Below are positions 1-12,400 of a stretch of DNA of 64,000 nucleotides, in pieces. The stretch's first letter is position 1. Every line of letters starts with the position of its first letter. The stretch spans positions 2,960,295 through 3,024,294 of the forward strand of contig CM051463.1 in assembly GCA_028095005.1 (NCBI GenBank), written 5' to 3'. Origin of the DNA: Rhynchospora pubera. Taxonomy: Eukaryota > Streptophyta > Magnoliopsida > Poales > Cyperaceae. The notes under the pieces are model-generated. The model was given only the letters and a program-made list of their open reading frames with translations, did no database searches and had not been told where the DNA came from. Position numbers and translations under genes: made by a program.

Positions 1-1317
1 AAATGTAAAATATTAAAAACTAAATAATTCAGTTTGATATTTTTGGCTCTGGATCTTTAGTGTGGTGTTATAATAAATCCAAATAATTTTAATAGTTTTT
101 GAGTCTTAGACATTCTCTTAATTGTAATTGATGGCTCTGGTTCCTCATTCAAAACAAAACAACAAGAAAAGGTGCTGGCGGTGGTGGTGGGCGGCAACAA
201 CAACAATATCTGCAGCAGAATCAGCAGCAACAACAAAGATTAATATTTTCACTTTTCAGGTTTGAATGACCAAGTGTATATATTCTGCCAATTAAGTTGA
301 TAAGAGTTCACAGTAAGTCGTTAATCTGGCATTTAGCTAGTATATTACCTGGGTTTTTCTTAAAATTATTCATATTTAATCTTTGGCAACTTTTCAACAC
401 AAACAGGAGAGAAAATTTGTTCAGTAAATTTGAAAATAGAGAAACAGGAGAAATTGTAGTTCAGGGGGATTGCAGAATTTCATCAATGAAGACGTTTTCT
501 GGGAAGATTAGAGTTGAATTCTCTTCTCTCAGAACCAGGTTTTTTAATGTACTGGTCATGTAAGTTTATGACTCTTTTTTTAATAAAATTTCAGCTGGCA
601 ATCACCAACCTTCAAAAAAAATAATAAATTATCGATAAACAAAATAAACTTCTACGAAATAGTGCTAATTAGGTCATTTGGATGTTTGCTGGTGTTTGCA
701 GGGGTAAGATGATTACTTTCTCATGTTGTAACTTGTAAGTGCATAAGTTTTATTTATAACCTTCACAAGGTTACCCATATTTAATTTAAATGCACGCGTT
801 AAATCAGATTTGGTGCATTCTTTCATGCCTAGAAAAAAATCTCATCGAATTAACTGACTTTTTTTAAATCAAATATGCGGAATACATATGTACACAATTT
901 TGGAAATATTTTTATTAATATTTCATAGTTCAAATTTGTAATATTATAGTGTTATCTTTCTTCGAGGATAAAAATATCAAGATGGATGGAGAAGATTCGA
1001 CTAGTGTTTGGGTAAAACGAAAGAAAAAAAATGAAAAGAGAGATCTCACGGTACTCCTGGCCTCCTTCCTACCTGTGCTCTCACTTTTCCTTGGCGCACG
1101 CCCTCTCTTGTAATAAGGGGAAAAAAATATCGATAATTTCATAGAGATAGAGAGTTAGTTAGGTATCAATTTGGACGAAGCATTAAACAAAATTCATGTG
1201 ATCAATTTGGACTTTTGAGTTATTCTTCTCAAGACTAAAATTCGTAGGCATTATAGGACAAATAGTCAAAGAGACATCAGACATCACAGGTAGGAAGGAC
1301 AGTAAGACAAATAGTCA
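1..1317. other. Unassigned AT-rich DNA with a small Gln/Gly-rich patch
   Basis: No gene can be supported here. The only notable part is about 131-240, where ATGGCTCTGGTTCC is followed by GGT/GGC and CAA/CAG runs. One frame gives a Met-Ala-Leu-Val start and another gives Gly- and Gln-rich residues, as if a low-complexity exon had picked up a one-base shift. It may be a decayed exon or chance. The rest is AT-rich with many stops. Confidence 0.3.
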
Positions 1318-1320
1318 GAG

Positions 1321-1485
1321 GGGCCGTTTGGATCCCGTGGGATTTTGGGAAATTTCATCTTCCTACCATAAATTTATTATAAACAATCCAAACTCTTCAC
1401 AAAATTACACACTTCCCAATAAATTTGTTCCTAGGAATTGCAACTTCCCAAAATTCTCCAAATTCCTAAGCGATCCAAACGGCCC
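1321..1485. mobile_element. MITE, 165 bp, GGGCCGTTTGGATC termini
   Basis: The element starts with GGGCCGTTTGGATC and ends with GATCCAAACGGCCC, a perfect 14-bp terminal inverted repeat. The interior is AT-rich and non-coding. The trinucleotide GAG sits on both sides (1318-1320 and 1486-1488) and may be the target-site duplication. Related termini occur at 16116-16276 and about 54254-54401, so this is a dispersed family. The superfamily is uncertain because the flanking trinucleotide is not TWA. Confidence 0.75.
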
Positions 1486-2806
1486 GAGAGAGACGTCACA
1501 ACAACATTTGAGCCCATAACTGGATAAGTACCTTCGACCCAGCCCATTTCACAATTGTGCCTTCGCCTTGAGTTTTGTTATTGTTAAAAATCACATAACT
1601 TGGTACTCCATCCTTTTTCAATGGATGTATAAATAAAGCATTTATTTACACATCATAGTATTGTGTCCGAATCTCGGTTTTCCAAGGGGAACGCAGTTAC
1701 TTAAGCTGTCCCTTGTACGATTCTCTGTCTGGTATACATAATACAGTGTTTCCACATTAATGTAGCCCTACGCTTTCTAACTTTTCTCTCTCCTTTTCAC
1801 CTCTGATGTATTGCTCCTTTTCCATCACCGTTACTTACACCCAAGAGTTTTCTATAAATCCCTTCTCAAAGGCTCGTGTGGAAAGAAGGAAAGAAATATT
1901 GGAAAGTATGTAACTTTGTAAAGAATTTAGATTGTTTATAACTTTTTTTCTTCTTTTTTTTCTTTCTTCCAACGATCCAAACGCACCCAAAGTTTAGATC
2001 TTAATCCCAAGTCTGGGGAAACTAAGGAGATTATTACAGGTACTTTGTATCCTTTTTTTTCTTGCATTATGTACAAGATAATTACTGTTAAACCATTGAA
2101 AGTTTGCAAAAGTTGTTATTCTTTCACAACATATACACTAAATTAAAAATGGTATCTAAAAAAGTTAATCTACTTTAAAGGCTTAAAGGGGAATGGGGGG
2201 GGGGGGAATCAGTGGAGGCTTAAAGTTAATCTACCCTTGAGGAGAGATTACGTCGCTAGATTTGGGGATATTTAAATTAGGAAGTATATACATTGATAAA
2301 TATTTTGTACTCCAAATTATGAGGTTTATCTTATTGTTGATCGTGTCATTTAATATGGAATTCCTCAATATTGAATATTTGAATTTCTTGACAACCAAAA
2401 TTCTCAAAAAAATTCCAAGAATATATATATATAAATAGGTTATTAGATTGAAAGAAAATGAAAAAAGGCTGTTTGATTTAAGTTAAGAATTCTTGCATTC
2501 CTTATTCTTACATACAATAGAGTTGATAGTTGAGTAACATAATACATATGGAGATGTACTGTTCATATAATTAGAAGAACTCATGCTTGATGAAAAGCCA
2601 ACTTTAACCACTGCTTACTCTGTAACAAAACATGCCGTTTGTTTTTTTTTTAAACTTATCTTTCTTCTTGTTGGATAGGTTACGATATATACTTCTTCCT
2701 ATTCTGTAGGTTCCTATTTGTGCTGGCCTTGCTGATCCATCAAAAAATGAATTGGAGCACACACAACACAGTTACAGACTTTCTGAGCCTGGCAGAGACT
2801 GCAACT
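1486..2806. other. Intergenic, low-complexity DNA
   Basis: No supported gene. It holds pyrimidine-rich tracts, a run of 12 or more G residues near 2196, and near 1975 the words GATCCAAACGCACCC, which resemble one end of the Tourist-like MITEs seen elsewhere. The last few hundred bases would be the promoter side of the MATH-BTB copy that follows, but no clear promoter motif was found. Confidence 0.35.
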
Positions 2807-3818
2807 CACCAATTCAAATGCTGTTACTCAAAAACCAAGGACTTACCTTCTGGCAGAAGCATCGCCTTTCTCAGTAGCTGGTCACAATTGTAACATCCTT
2901 TATTACCCACAAGGGTCAAAAGGTAGTTTCATAAAGCTAACTTTTGTAATCCAGTGCCTATCAACAGTGACTGCTTCTTTTGGGTTCGTCTTTTTAGACA
3001 AGCATGGAAAGCTTGCCTCAAAAGCAAGTGACAGGTCAATTTTCACATTTTCACCTGCTTGTGAGAAATATTGGTTCATGGACTTCACAGACAAATCAGA
3101 TTTAGAGGCTGAATTTGTGAAGGATGATTATATCACACTTTTTTTCAGTGTGACTATCCAAAGTAATAATCCCCTTAAGGAAGTTCCAAAACAATTGGTT
3201 AATGGTATTGTCCCCTTCACCATTAATGAACAGTTTGCTGAGCTTCTGGAGAACAAAGAAATGGCTGATATAAATATAACCTTTGAAGTTGGTGGAAAGA
3301 TTTTCACTGCTCATAAATCAATACTTTCTGTTCGCTCTCCAGTTTTTAAGGTTGAATTCTTGCGGGGGATGGCTGGGAGCAACATGAAAAGCATACAGAT
3401 CAAGGAAATAAAGCCAGTTATTTTCAAGGCTTTGCTTCATTTCATCTACACCGACTCAGTCCCTGTTATGCCTGATGAAAATACCCCCTTGGTTACACAG
3501 GTTCAATATTTGTTCAAAGCTGCTGATCGATATGGGCTGGAAGGATTGAAGGTGATTTGTGAAGTTCTAATAAGGAACATCACAATGGATCTAGTCAGTT
3601 CATTAGCTCTAGCAGAGGAGCATAACTGTCAGGAGCTGAAGAATGCTTGCCTTGGTTCTGCTTCTGAGCCTGAAATCCTTTTGCAGCTGGCACTAAAGAC
3701 TGAGTACGTGCAGTTAATGCAACAATACCCCTCCCTGTTGAAGTCTTCGAATGACTCTGCTCGAGACAATGATGATTTTTGCTACGTCATGAATTGGAAA
3801 AAGCAAAGATACAACTAA
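2807..3818 (+). pseudogene. MATH-BTB (BPM-like) gene, copy 1, frameshifted in MATH
   Basis: Proteins of this family use the MATH domain to hold substrates and the BTB domain to bind cullin-3 in a ubiquitin ligase. The BTB half is open and well kept (core around 3265-3560, with MADINITFEVGGKIFTAHKS), followed by a BACK-like tail ending in KKQRYN. The MATH half starts near 2807 (HQFKCCYSKTKDLPSG) in one frame and continues from about 2868 (SPFSVAGHN) in another, so a small indel lies near 2865. The downstream frame is open from 2787 but has no ATG before 3078, so an intact MATH-BTB protein cannot be made without a splice I cannot see. A BTB-only protein from 3078 is possible. It is the sister of the copies at 16380 and 25060. 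Confidence 0.75.
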
Positions 3819-4308
3819 TTGTTTGCTTTCACAACGAAGTGCTTCACATGAAAAACTTCTTGTTAGGATTCCGTATGTTGCATTTTAAATGTTTAATCAG
3901 GTCCTTTTGTTCTATTATTTGGACTATTAGTGTCCACAAATCACAACATGTTATCGGCGTTTGGTTTAAGAATGCGTAGTATTAGTGAGCTAATATTTAG
4001 TTTGTTTGTCTATTGTTCACGTCGCTTTGCACTGTTAATGCTTGGGATTGTTTTATGTAATCTTTTGTTGTGGTAATGTTCATTTCCAAGTGCTACTTGA
4101 CATCTTTTTGCATATTGCTGGTTTTATTCTCAACTACTTGTGCTGGAATTATTTCCAATTTGGTCTGGTACAAATAAATCACATTGGCCAGATGAGTTCA
4201 AACATTTTATAAGGGCGAAAATACGCTTCCTAGAATTTTACATTTGCTAATATCTCTAAGAAAACATACCGAATATAGATACGCCACTCCATATTAATAT
4301 ATATATAT
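3819..4308. other. 3' flank of MATH-BTB copy 1
   Basis: The first 200 bases resemble the 3' flank of copy 2 (shared words such as TTGTTAGGATT and TTTAAATGTTTAATCAGG), so they are probably 3' UTR and duplicated flank. An (AT)n tract runs into the MITE that follows. No other gene is seen. Confidence 0.5.
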
Positions 4309-4317
4309 ATATATTTA

Positions 4318-4732
4318 GAGAAAGTTTAATATGCACTATAGTGCATAGAGCTTTCTATGCACCACGGACTTTTTCGGGGATATTTTTGTAAATTGACAAA
4401 TCAAATTTAATCAATCTAATCTACGTATTGAAATCTCATAGCAAATCAAATTTTACATTTTTTTAGATTTTATTACTATTTTTTTCGAATTTTTTAAAAC
4501 ATGCTATTTTTGGAATATTGTAAATAATTTAACATTCCAAAAATGGCATGTTTTAAAAAATTCAGAAAAAATAGTAATAAAATCTCAAAAATTGTAAAAT
4601 TTGATTTTCTATGAGATTTAAATATTCAGATTATATTAGTTAAATTAGTTTTGTCATTTTTCAAAAATACTCCTGAAAAAATCCGCGGTGCATAAAAAGC
4701 TTTATGCACTATGGTGCATATTAAACTTTCTC
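4318..4732. mobile_element. Foldback MITE, Mutator-like, 415 bp
   Basis: Nearly the whole element is one inverted repeat. It begins GAGAAAGTTTAATATGCAC and ends with the reverse complement, and the arms stay alike for roughly 200 bp each. A 9-bp direct repeat, ATATATTTA, lies exactly at both edges (4309-4317 and 4733-4741). A 9-bp target-site duplication with long terminal inverted repeats is the Mutator-like signature. There is no coding capacity. Transcripts through it would fold into a long hairpin. Confidence 0.85.
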
Positions 4733-4741
4733 ATATATTTA

Positions 4742-5735
4742 TAAGAAAAAACAAAGGCCAGCTTTTAGCCCTTCATTATATTTACAAGATACTATTAATT
4801 ATTAATTAAAACTTAGAACTCGTCATATGATCAAATGTGATTTCAACTTGAATAAAGTTTGTGGCGAGGGTACTCACCCGAGGTACCTCGGGACAGAGCG
4901 TCGTCAGTTTGTGTTATTGGGACTTAGGAACCATTTATGATTTATGCTTTTCTCTAATGTTGGGAACGTTTTATTTTCCTTGGAATATCTTTTGGTGATG
5001 TCGTATTAAGTAGTTGATATAAGCCTAGAAGGCTAGAAAGCAGAAGATTCTGTGCAGAATTGAGTTAGCCACAACAAATAACAACTTTGAATGATAAAGG
5101 ACAAAATAAACAAATATACCATTATATCAAACGCCTCCTTTTCTTGTATGCCGTGAATTAAACAAATGTAACTATTTTTTTTAAAGATTATTGTGTAATT
5201 ACTTGACCCTTAGATACACAACCGTTTACGCTATTTCCTAAGTATGCGGCGCAGAGCCAAAGACCTGTTAGAACCATGATTTAAATTTGTAACTTGTAAT
5301 ATTAATTTATTAACCATTCATTAATGAGGGGATATTTGCTCTATTTTCAATAAATTTTACCAACTTCAAGCACCATTAAATTAATTCTACCCGCCATTTA
5401 AATTCCCACTTACTTAATTACCAGTTACCATTCATTGTATATAAATAAAAACAAATACTTGCTCGCCATTAAAAAGAGAACTACAATTTCCATAAACTTT
5501 TATTTTTATTTTCTTTTTTTCTCCTTTTCCCTTTCTCGACGTGACGCTTCATCTCCCGGGCGCTTGTACGGCAACAATTCAAACATATATAAGGTCCAGA
5601 AACGAAAAAAATCAGGTTTGGGTTTATATTTAATAAATAAATAAAAGACGGAAATATATTAAGTATGATTAAAATGCACGCGTTAAATCTTGTTTCGGTG
5701 CCTCTATATATTCAGGTTTCGAGCATTTATTTGAT
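4742..5735. other. Intergenic AT-rich DNA
   Basis: No gene supported. A 16-bp perfect palindrome CCCGAGGTACCTCGGG lies near 4878-4893. The remainder is AT-rich with short ORFs that show no family features. Confidence 0.35.
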
Positions 5736-5926
5736 ACAGTCTCTCTCCTTCCTACGCGTTTATTAAACGCGCTCGAAGGCTTCGAACGCGCTTTATAAAC
5801 AGGTACGAAGGTCTGACCAGTCTTTTGAGCTAGGCGTAACTGAAGCTCTCTCCTCTTATCCGTTTATAAAACGCGTTCGAAGCCTTCGAGCGCGTTTTAT
5901 AAACGCGTAGGAAGGAGAGAGACTGT
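5736..5926. repeat. GC-rich hairpin, two 65-nt arms
   Basis: Arm 5736-5800 begins ACAGTCTCTCTCCTTCC and is the near-perfect reverse complement of 5862-5926, with a 61-nt loop. Both arms contain the words ACGCG and CGAAGGCTTCGA, themselves self-complementary, in a region that is otherwise AT-rich. A further partial copy of the motif TTTATAAAACGCGTTCGAA follows at about 5932-5948. I saw no target-site duplication. It could be a MITE remnant or a small-RNA precursor-like hairpin. Confidence 0.7.
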
Positions 5927-6067
5927 ACTCTTTTATAAAACGCGTTCGAACTTTTTTCTTATTAAAAAAAATAATAATAATTCTTTCTATTAAAATTTTT
6001 TGCGTCTGAATTCCTATATAAAATAATTTCGGAAATTTAACAATTACCAAATACGAACTATTTTCTC

Positions 6068-6672
6068 TAGGGGTGTACAACGGGTGGGTTGATGATATTT
6101 TACCAAAATTTGAACCCAACCCGACAATACCGGGTTAGAAAATAAATTTAATTAGCCCACCCGTAACCCAACCCAACCCGTTAATCTTTTTATGTACGGG
6201 TTTTTACATGTTAAGCGGGTTAAACGGGTTTTTACAGTTTAAGCGGGTTAAACGGGTTTAGCGGATTAAAATTTTGATCAAATAAAAATACACACAAAAA
6301 TCATTTTGTAGCTATTACAATTTAGTTCGAGGCAAATTAGAGACACATTCGAGATATTTTTCCAACTTTTGAGGTCTTATGAGAGGCATAGAGGCTTGCA
6401 TGGCCATGGAGGAGATCCAAATTTCATGAAATAAGAGATTTTTGAGTAAGGATATGAGAAAATATAATGCGGAGATGAGTAAATGGTGATAAACGGTTGG
6501 TTGAAGTATACACGGGTTATTAAGTATGAAATCCGTAACCCAACCCGAAGTAACGGATTTGTCATAATTAGAACCCGTACCCGACCCAACATATGCTAAC
6601 CCGGTAAAAAACGGTTTAGGTCAGGTGGGTTGAACGAATTGAACGGGTTCACGTTTTTTTTTTACACCCCTA
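6068..6672. mobile_element. Non-autonomous hAT element, 605 bp
   Basis: Termini are TAGGGGTGTA and TACACCCCTA, and the 8-bp sequence ATTTTCTC flanks both ends (6060-6067 and 6673-6680). Short terminal inverted repeats of this type plus an 8-bp duplication identify hAT. The ends are rich in repeated GGGTT/AACCC words (subterminal motifs), and the middle has no transposase. A partial second copy lies at 25545-25917. Confidence 0.88.
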
Positions 6673-6764
6673 ATTTTCTCCTTACTGGGTTACTCAAGTT
6701 TAAACGCGTCTTGGTCAAACAAAAAAATAAATGTTCAAAGGCGTGAAATCGTCACGGTCAGAGC

Positions 6765-7132
6765 GGAATCGTATCCTCTACCAACCTTTAAAAGGTTGGT
6801 AGAGTAACGACCTGTGCTGTCCAGCGTTGGATCTAATCCAACAGCTGACGATACTAAGGCATTCTCTCGACCCTGCCCTCCTTTTCCCGAGTCCTCTCTG
6901 CGTATTAAAAAATAAATAAATAGGGTAACATTTCCAAAACCTCTCCGATTTTTTCCCTCCGACTCTCGCCAAAATCTCTCCATCTCGCCAAACCTCTCCG
7001 TCTCGGTAAAAAATCGCTCTCCAGAACTTGATTTTCTCTCCACAAATGATGCCATGGACCACTTTGAATCAAAATCGCTGTCTCCAAATCATTCGTATTC
7101 TCCTTTCCGTCAGCGAAATTGCTCAGCACAGG

Positions 7133-7182
<50 letters not shown>

Positions 7183-8994
7183 GATCAAATTATGTACGGT
7201 GGAGAGACATATGTTGTGGACCCCAATTTGTAGTACCGATCACATGCATCTAACTTTTTGATTCACCAGCATGCCATACTTGATAAATTTTTAATTGATA
7301 AGTTGGGTCTAACTTTTTCATGAATTTTTCTCTCTTCAAATTATTGTTCTCCAATCTCTTTTGAGATGCCAACACCTTCAACCAATCTCACTGGAGAATT
7401 TGGCTGGAATATACTTGTATGTACACATTAAGACAAACTTGTATGCTCACTGGAAGGAAATCTGTCAAAGGCCGGTACACTTGAAATTCTCTGTCAAAGG
7501 CCGGTACATGTTGTGATCAAGAATAACATATTTCAACCCATGAAATAGCCATTTTGGCATAATAACACAATGTACATATTCTAATATAGCCAATTTTGTA
7601 TTTTTTTTGAAATGAAACAAAAATTACAAGAATCTAGAAAGAAAAATAAAATCTCCTCTGGCACCACTGTACCAGCACCTAGAAAGCAAAATAAAAACTC
7701 CTTTGGTACCTCTGTACCAGTTCATAGCAATTCAAAAGGAGTTATTGCACTTGCTCATACACATGCAGTAATTATTACAAACAATACTAAAAAGGCAGCA
7801 CTAACATGAATAACTAATGTCTTAGAAACTTAACAAAGTTCAGAAGCTACATGACAGTAACATCAAAGTGTGTAGAAATTGCTTTGTAATGTATCAGAAA
7901 GTTAGCTCATGCTCTCATAGGTGCTGGCAAGCCTTGCAAAGCAGCGACCATCTGCACTGGTATATCATCCCATTCCATGGGGAGCCACTGCGCCACATCA
8001 GTCTTTTCATCTCGCTTCCAAATTCCTATCCAATAAGAAACAAGATGATATACAATTGCCAGAGTTTGTCTAACTATTTTAATGGTAGTTTGATTAAAAA
8101 TAAAATTGTTCCTACTTTTCCAAATGTGCTAATATTGTAAATAAAGTAAATAGAACAAGTATTTACTAATCTGCTTCTTTCCTGTAACCTCAACACACAA
8201 CAAAGGACTGGAATTGATCACAAATTGAACTCAGGAACCAAATTTCTAACCTCAAACCAAAAGCTTAATTTCTAAATTCTAACACAAACTGACTTAATTA
8301 CTCAAATTAGGAAGAGTATAGGGCTTAGACCTGAACACGGTGCTCTGCCTCCTCCACTTTCTTTCTCTTGCTCTCTCTCTCATTGAGTCACAACGCAACA
8401 GCCAAACCACACAAACAATCTGGTTGAGCTTTCTCTAGAGTCAGCACAAAGTTAATAAAAAAAACATCCATCCAAAAACTGTAAAATACTATTTAAATTC
8501 AACAAATTTATCAAGAAAATAACAGGAAGTGAACAAACTTACCTAGAAGAACTCGATTTACGAATTTGAAGGTGGCTAGAGGCGAAGCCGTCGGAGAGTC
8601 GCACGTTCTCTTTGTTTCTAAGGTTTAGTCTCTCTCGAATTTCAGTCGGAGCCGTTGGATTGTGACTAACTCAAGAGAAGCCGTCAGGTTTAGTCTCTCG
8701 AGACTAGGTGGCTAGAGTTTAGTCTCTCTCCATTGGCAGTCGGAGCCGTCGGATTTTCTCTTTCGCGTTCTCTCTCTTTTTCTTTTCTCCCTTTCACCAT
8801 GGCAATCAAAGAAGAAGAGACGAAGAGAGAGTTATAATTAAAAAAGAAAAAGAAATGCGAACTCGGGCAGTCGGGCAGGGGATTTCAGCGATTTTTCTCC
8901 ATCTCTGCGCGTGTCGTTGGATCGTCATCCAACGCTTCAGAAAAGAGGTCGTTACTCTACCAACCTTTTAAAAGTTGGCAGAGGATACGGTTCC
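6765..8994. mobile_element. Non-autonomous Mutator-like element, 2.23 kb
   Basis: Left end GGAATCGTATCCTCTACC and right end (reverse complement) GGAACCGTATCCTCTGCC open terminal inverted repeats of about 70-80 bp. A perfect 9-bp duplication, GGTCAGAGC, flanks them at 6756-6764 and 8995-9003. Each terminal repeat carries its own palindrome (14-bp arms at 6776-6804 on the left, a diverged version at 8955-8983 on the right). No transposase is present. The interior contains C/T-rich, gene-5'-UTR-like stretches near both ends, an (AT)n tract and AT-rich filler. It may have captured host fragments (Pack-MULE), but I could not identify a donor gene. Confidence 0.88.
7140..7176. repeat. (AT)n microsatellite
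   Basis: About 36 bp of alternating A and T inside the Mutator-like element. It encodes the meaningless Tyr-Ile run in one frame. Confidence 0.95.
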
Positions 8995-9003
8995 GGTCAG
9001 AGC

Positions 9004-9428
9004 AGGGTCTCTATTTCTCGATTCTCGGTTTATACTTTATAGCCTACGCATAGTAATCAATTAACGCAATTAAACACACCTCGAATCTTTTCTTCCTTCC
9101 ATTCCATACCTCCCTGGCTCCCTTTATATATGCTCCTTTACCTTCTCTTTGAGTGGTAGAGAGGAAACCCAAATCATGTGTCGCGCAACACAATGGTGTA
9201 GCGCACATGAAGACAAAAATTGTAGTATGGAAGAAAATCAAAGGAACCCAAATTGCACCCAGAAAAGTTTAGATGAATAATCTGGGTTTAAACTTAAATT
9301 TCAGGATAACATATTCATAAAAGGTATAATCAAACCTAAAAGCCGACCTAGAAATATTTGAGATAAAAAGTCATTTAGAAATTAAGGATAAATCTTAATT
9401 TAAATACTCATAAAAATTATTTTTATTT
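9004..9428. other. Flank between Mutator-like element and viral insert
   Basis: No gene supported. A TATATAT word near 9125 followed by pyrimidine-rich sequence looks like a weak promoter, but no exon follows. AT-rich sequence with stops in all frames leads up to the viral ATG at 9429. The left junction of the viral insert must lie somewhere here, and I could not fix it to the base. Confidence 0.35.
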
Positions 9429-12400
9429 ATGAGCGACTGGCGTCTCACTGCTGAAAGTTCAGTATACAGAGAAGCCCTGCGAGCAACAGAATCATTAGAA
9501 GAGCCAGCCCTTGGTTTTGTTAAACCATCTGAAGCAACACAAAAGGGCACCTCAACAATTATCAAGCAGAACAACACAATCATTCAACTGCTTGTTAAAA
9601 TCAAGGAAGAACTCGAAGATTTCAAGGATCAAATAAGAGACCTCAGAAGGACAAAAGCACCTGAAGGGTCTGACACATCCGAGGCCCTAGAACAAATCCA
9701 AAATCAACTCAAAAACTTGAGTCTCGGACCACCAACAACCTCAAAACGGCCAACCATAACAGGCAAATTTTTCGTATATCGAGACCCAAAAAAAATATAC
9801 CGGGACAACCAAGGTCAACCGAAGGGCTATACCGGGACAACCAAGGTCAACCGAAGAATTGAGAGACCAACGATGGATAATCAGGCCACCAGCAATTCCA
9901 GAAGTACAACACCCACAAACATAAGGGCTATACCGGGACAACCAAGGTCAACCGAAGAATTGAGAGGCCAACGATGGATAATCAGGCCACCAGCAATTCC
10001 AGAAGTACAACACCCACAAACAATTCGAGTCAGATCAAGAACTGATGGCTCTCTAGCCATTAGATTTGGTGGATATATAGCAACCGCACCAGCAGAACCA
10101 GCAGTTGTCGGGCCTAATGACGAAGAAGAACTAGATGGAGAAATGGCTCTGATGGTGACAATTGAAGAGCCAGAAACCTTGGAAGAGTTGGAATCAATCC
10201 AACTACTAGCATCTCTGTCTAGAGAAGGGCCGATGCTAGATTATTGTCCAATCTGGGATAAAGATGAAGAATCAGAGGAAGAATGGCTCAATCCATTTGC
10301 CTCTGAAGGTGATAAAGACAAACTGTCGCATTTTGCATACGCGGCAGAAGAAACAGAACTAGAATATCCTAAGATGAAGGCTTTCACAAAAATGATGGAA
10401 TCAGCCTTTTCAACAGCTGAGAGTTCACTCACCCAGAGAAGGCCAACAGAACCAGTAATGGGTCCTGTTAACTATCCACCAGCAAGTACATCCAGGCAAA
10501 CACCGATGCCAACAATACATGAAATCAGAGATCATGTTGGCAGACTCAAAAGAGGTTATGCACAACAGCATAGCTGGAGGTTCAACCTTCCAGATGCTCA
10601 AAGTGACAAAGGTGCAATTCTGGTATTACCAGAAGATATCGGGCAATACGGTGATGTAATTTCTCGATGGGAATCAATTACTCTCAATGTGGTTAATGAC
10701 CGCAACTGGACGGATAACAAGAGTAAGGTGATTTTCATTGAAAATCTCCTAGGGGATGTAGAGAAAAAGATGTTCATCCAATGGAGAATGGCGTATCCCC
10801 ATGAATATGAAGAATTAATAGCAGTTGCAGATGATCCCCAAAACATAATCTCCTGCATTCGAAGGATGATACTGCTAGAGGACCCATACCAAGGGTCCAC
10901 TGAAGAACAGACACGCGCTTACCAAGATCTTGAACGCTTGTCATGCAACCATGTTAAGGATCTGTTCAATTACATGAATGATTACAAGATCCTTGCAGCA
11001 AAATCCGGGAGGATGTACATTTCCTCAGAACTCTCGGAAAAATTCTTCAGAAAAATGCCACCTCTAATTGGGCAAGAACTAGAAAAGGCATTTTTGGACA
11101 AATACCCTGGAGCAGCGATAGGCGTTATGCCAAGAATAAACTTCTCATACCAGTACCTGGCTGAAAGGTGCAAACAAGCCGCACTCCAAAGGAGTTTGAA
11201 AGATCTCTCCTTTTGCAGCAAAATCCCATTACCAGGCTACTATGGAGAAAGAAAGAAGTATGGACTTCGTAAGTCCAAAACTTACAAAGGCAAACCCCAC
11301 GAATCTCATGTCCGTGTGTTCAAGAGAAAACATGCTGACAAGGTCCGCAAATGTAAGTGTTTCGTTTGTGGAGAAGAAGGACATTTCGCGCGAGATTGTA
11401 ACCGCAAAACAGGAAACATTGCCAGGGCAGCCATTATTGAAAATATGGAACTGTCAGATAGCTGGGATGTCCTCTCAGTTGATCTCAATGAACCTGATAG
11501 TGACGCAATTTGCTCATTATCTGAAGGAGAAGTTGAAAATGTTGCTTCAGCCGTAATCAATGATTTACCATTCGGCGAGCAATCATTTATGATGCAGACA
11601 GAGCAATTGAGCTGGCGGAGTTATATACAACTGCCTGAAGATCAAAGAGATTGTCCCCATGACTGGCAGGACAATGATTCAGTTCCAACGGGACATGAAA
11701 AATGTTCCATGTGTAAGGAAATGACAACTGAATCAACAAGGGCATACTGTAAAAACTGCCGCCTAACAGTATGTCCTATGTGTTCAAGATTCAGGCTGGG
11801 CAGACGAATACGAACTAAGATGCAGCCAATAGCACCTTATGATAGTAAGGATCAGCTAATCAATGAGCTGATGTCTTATGTTCAATACCTCTTGGCGGAA
11901 AATGGAAAACTCAAACAACAACTGTTTGAGGCCAGAACAGAGGATCTCGAAGCCGAGTTTGATGAATTAATGAAGAAGGACAAAGGAAAAACCAAACTAC
12001 GGTTCGAAGACGAAGAGGTAGATGAAGAAATAGAGATGGAACCAAAAAATCCAACAGGAGCTCTTCGAATAGCTTCTGCCAATACTATCTCTACCGAGGA
12101 AATTGAGCAATTCAATACAGTGGTCCAAGACCCTGTAAGGGGCAAAAGAGTCCTAAACAGACTCTACAACATGGAGATAACCTTTGAAATTTCAGGAGTC
12201 AACCCATTCAAGGTTCAAGCAATCCTTGACACAGGAGCAACTGTCTGTTGTGTCAACCAAGAAATTGTCCCACAAGAGGCATTGGAACCAAGTGCCTATC
12301 CCATACAAATAAATGGGGTAAACTCAACTCAAATAGCCAGTTTAAAACTAAAAAATGGCAGTATGCTGATTGAGTCGAATAGGTTCAGAATTTCCTTCAC

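Noticed and set aside
9110..9140. TATA-like word upstream of the viral polyprotein as its promoter
   Set aside because: TATATAT alone in AT-rich DNA is weak evidence, and the genuine viral promoter set is found at 15176-15369.
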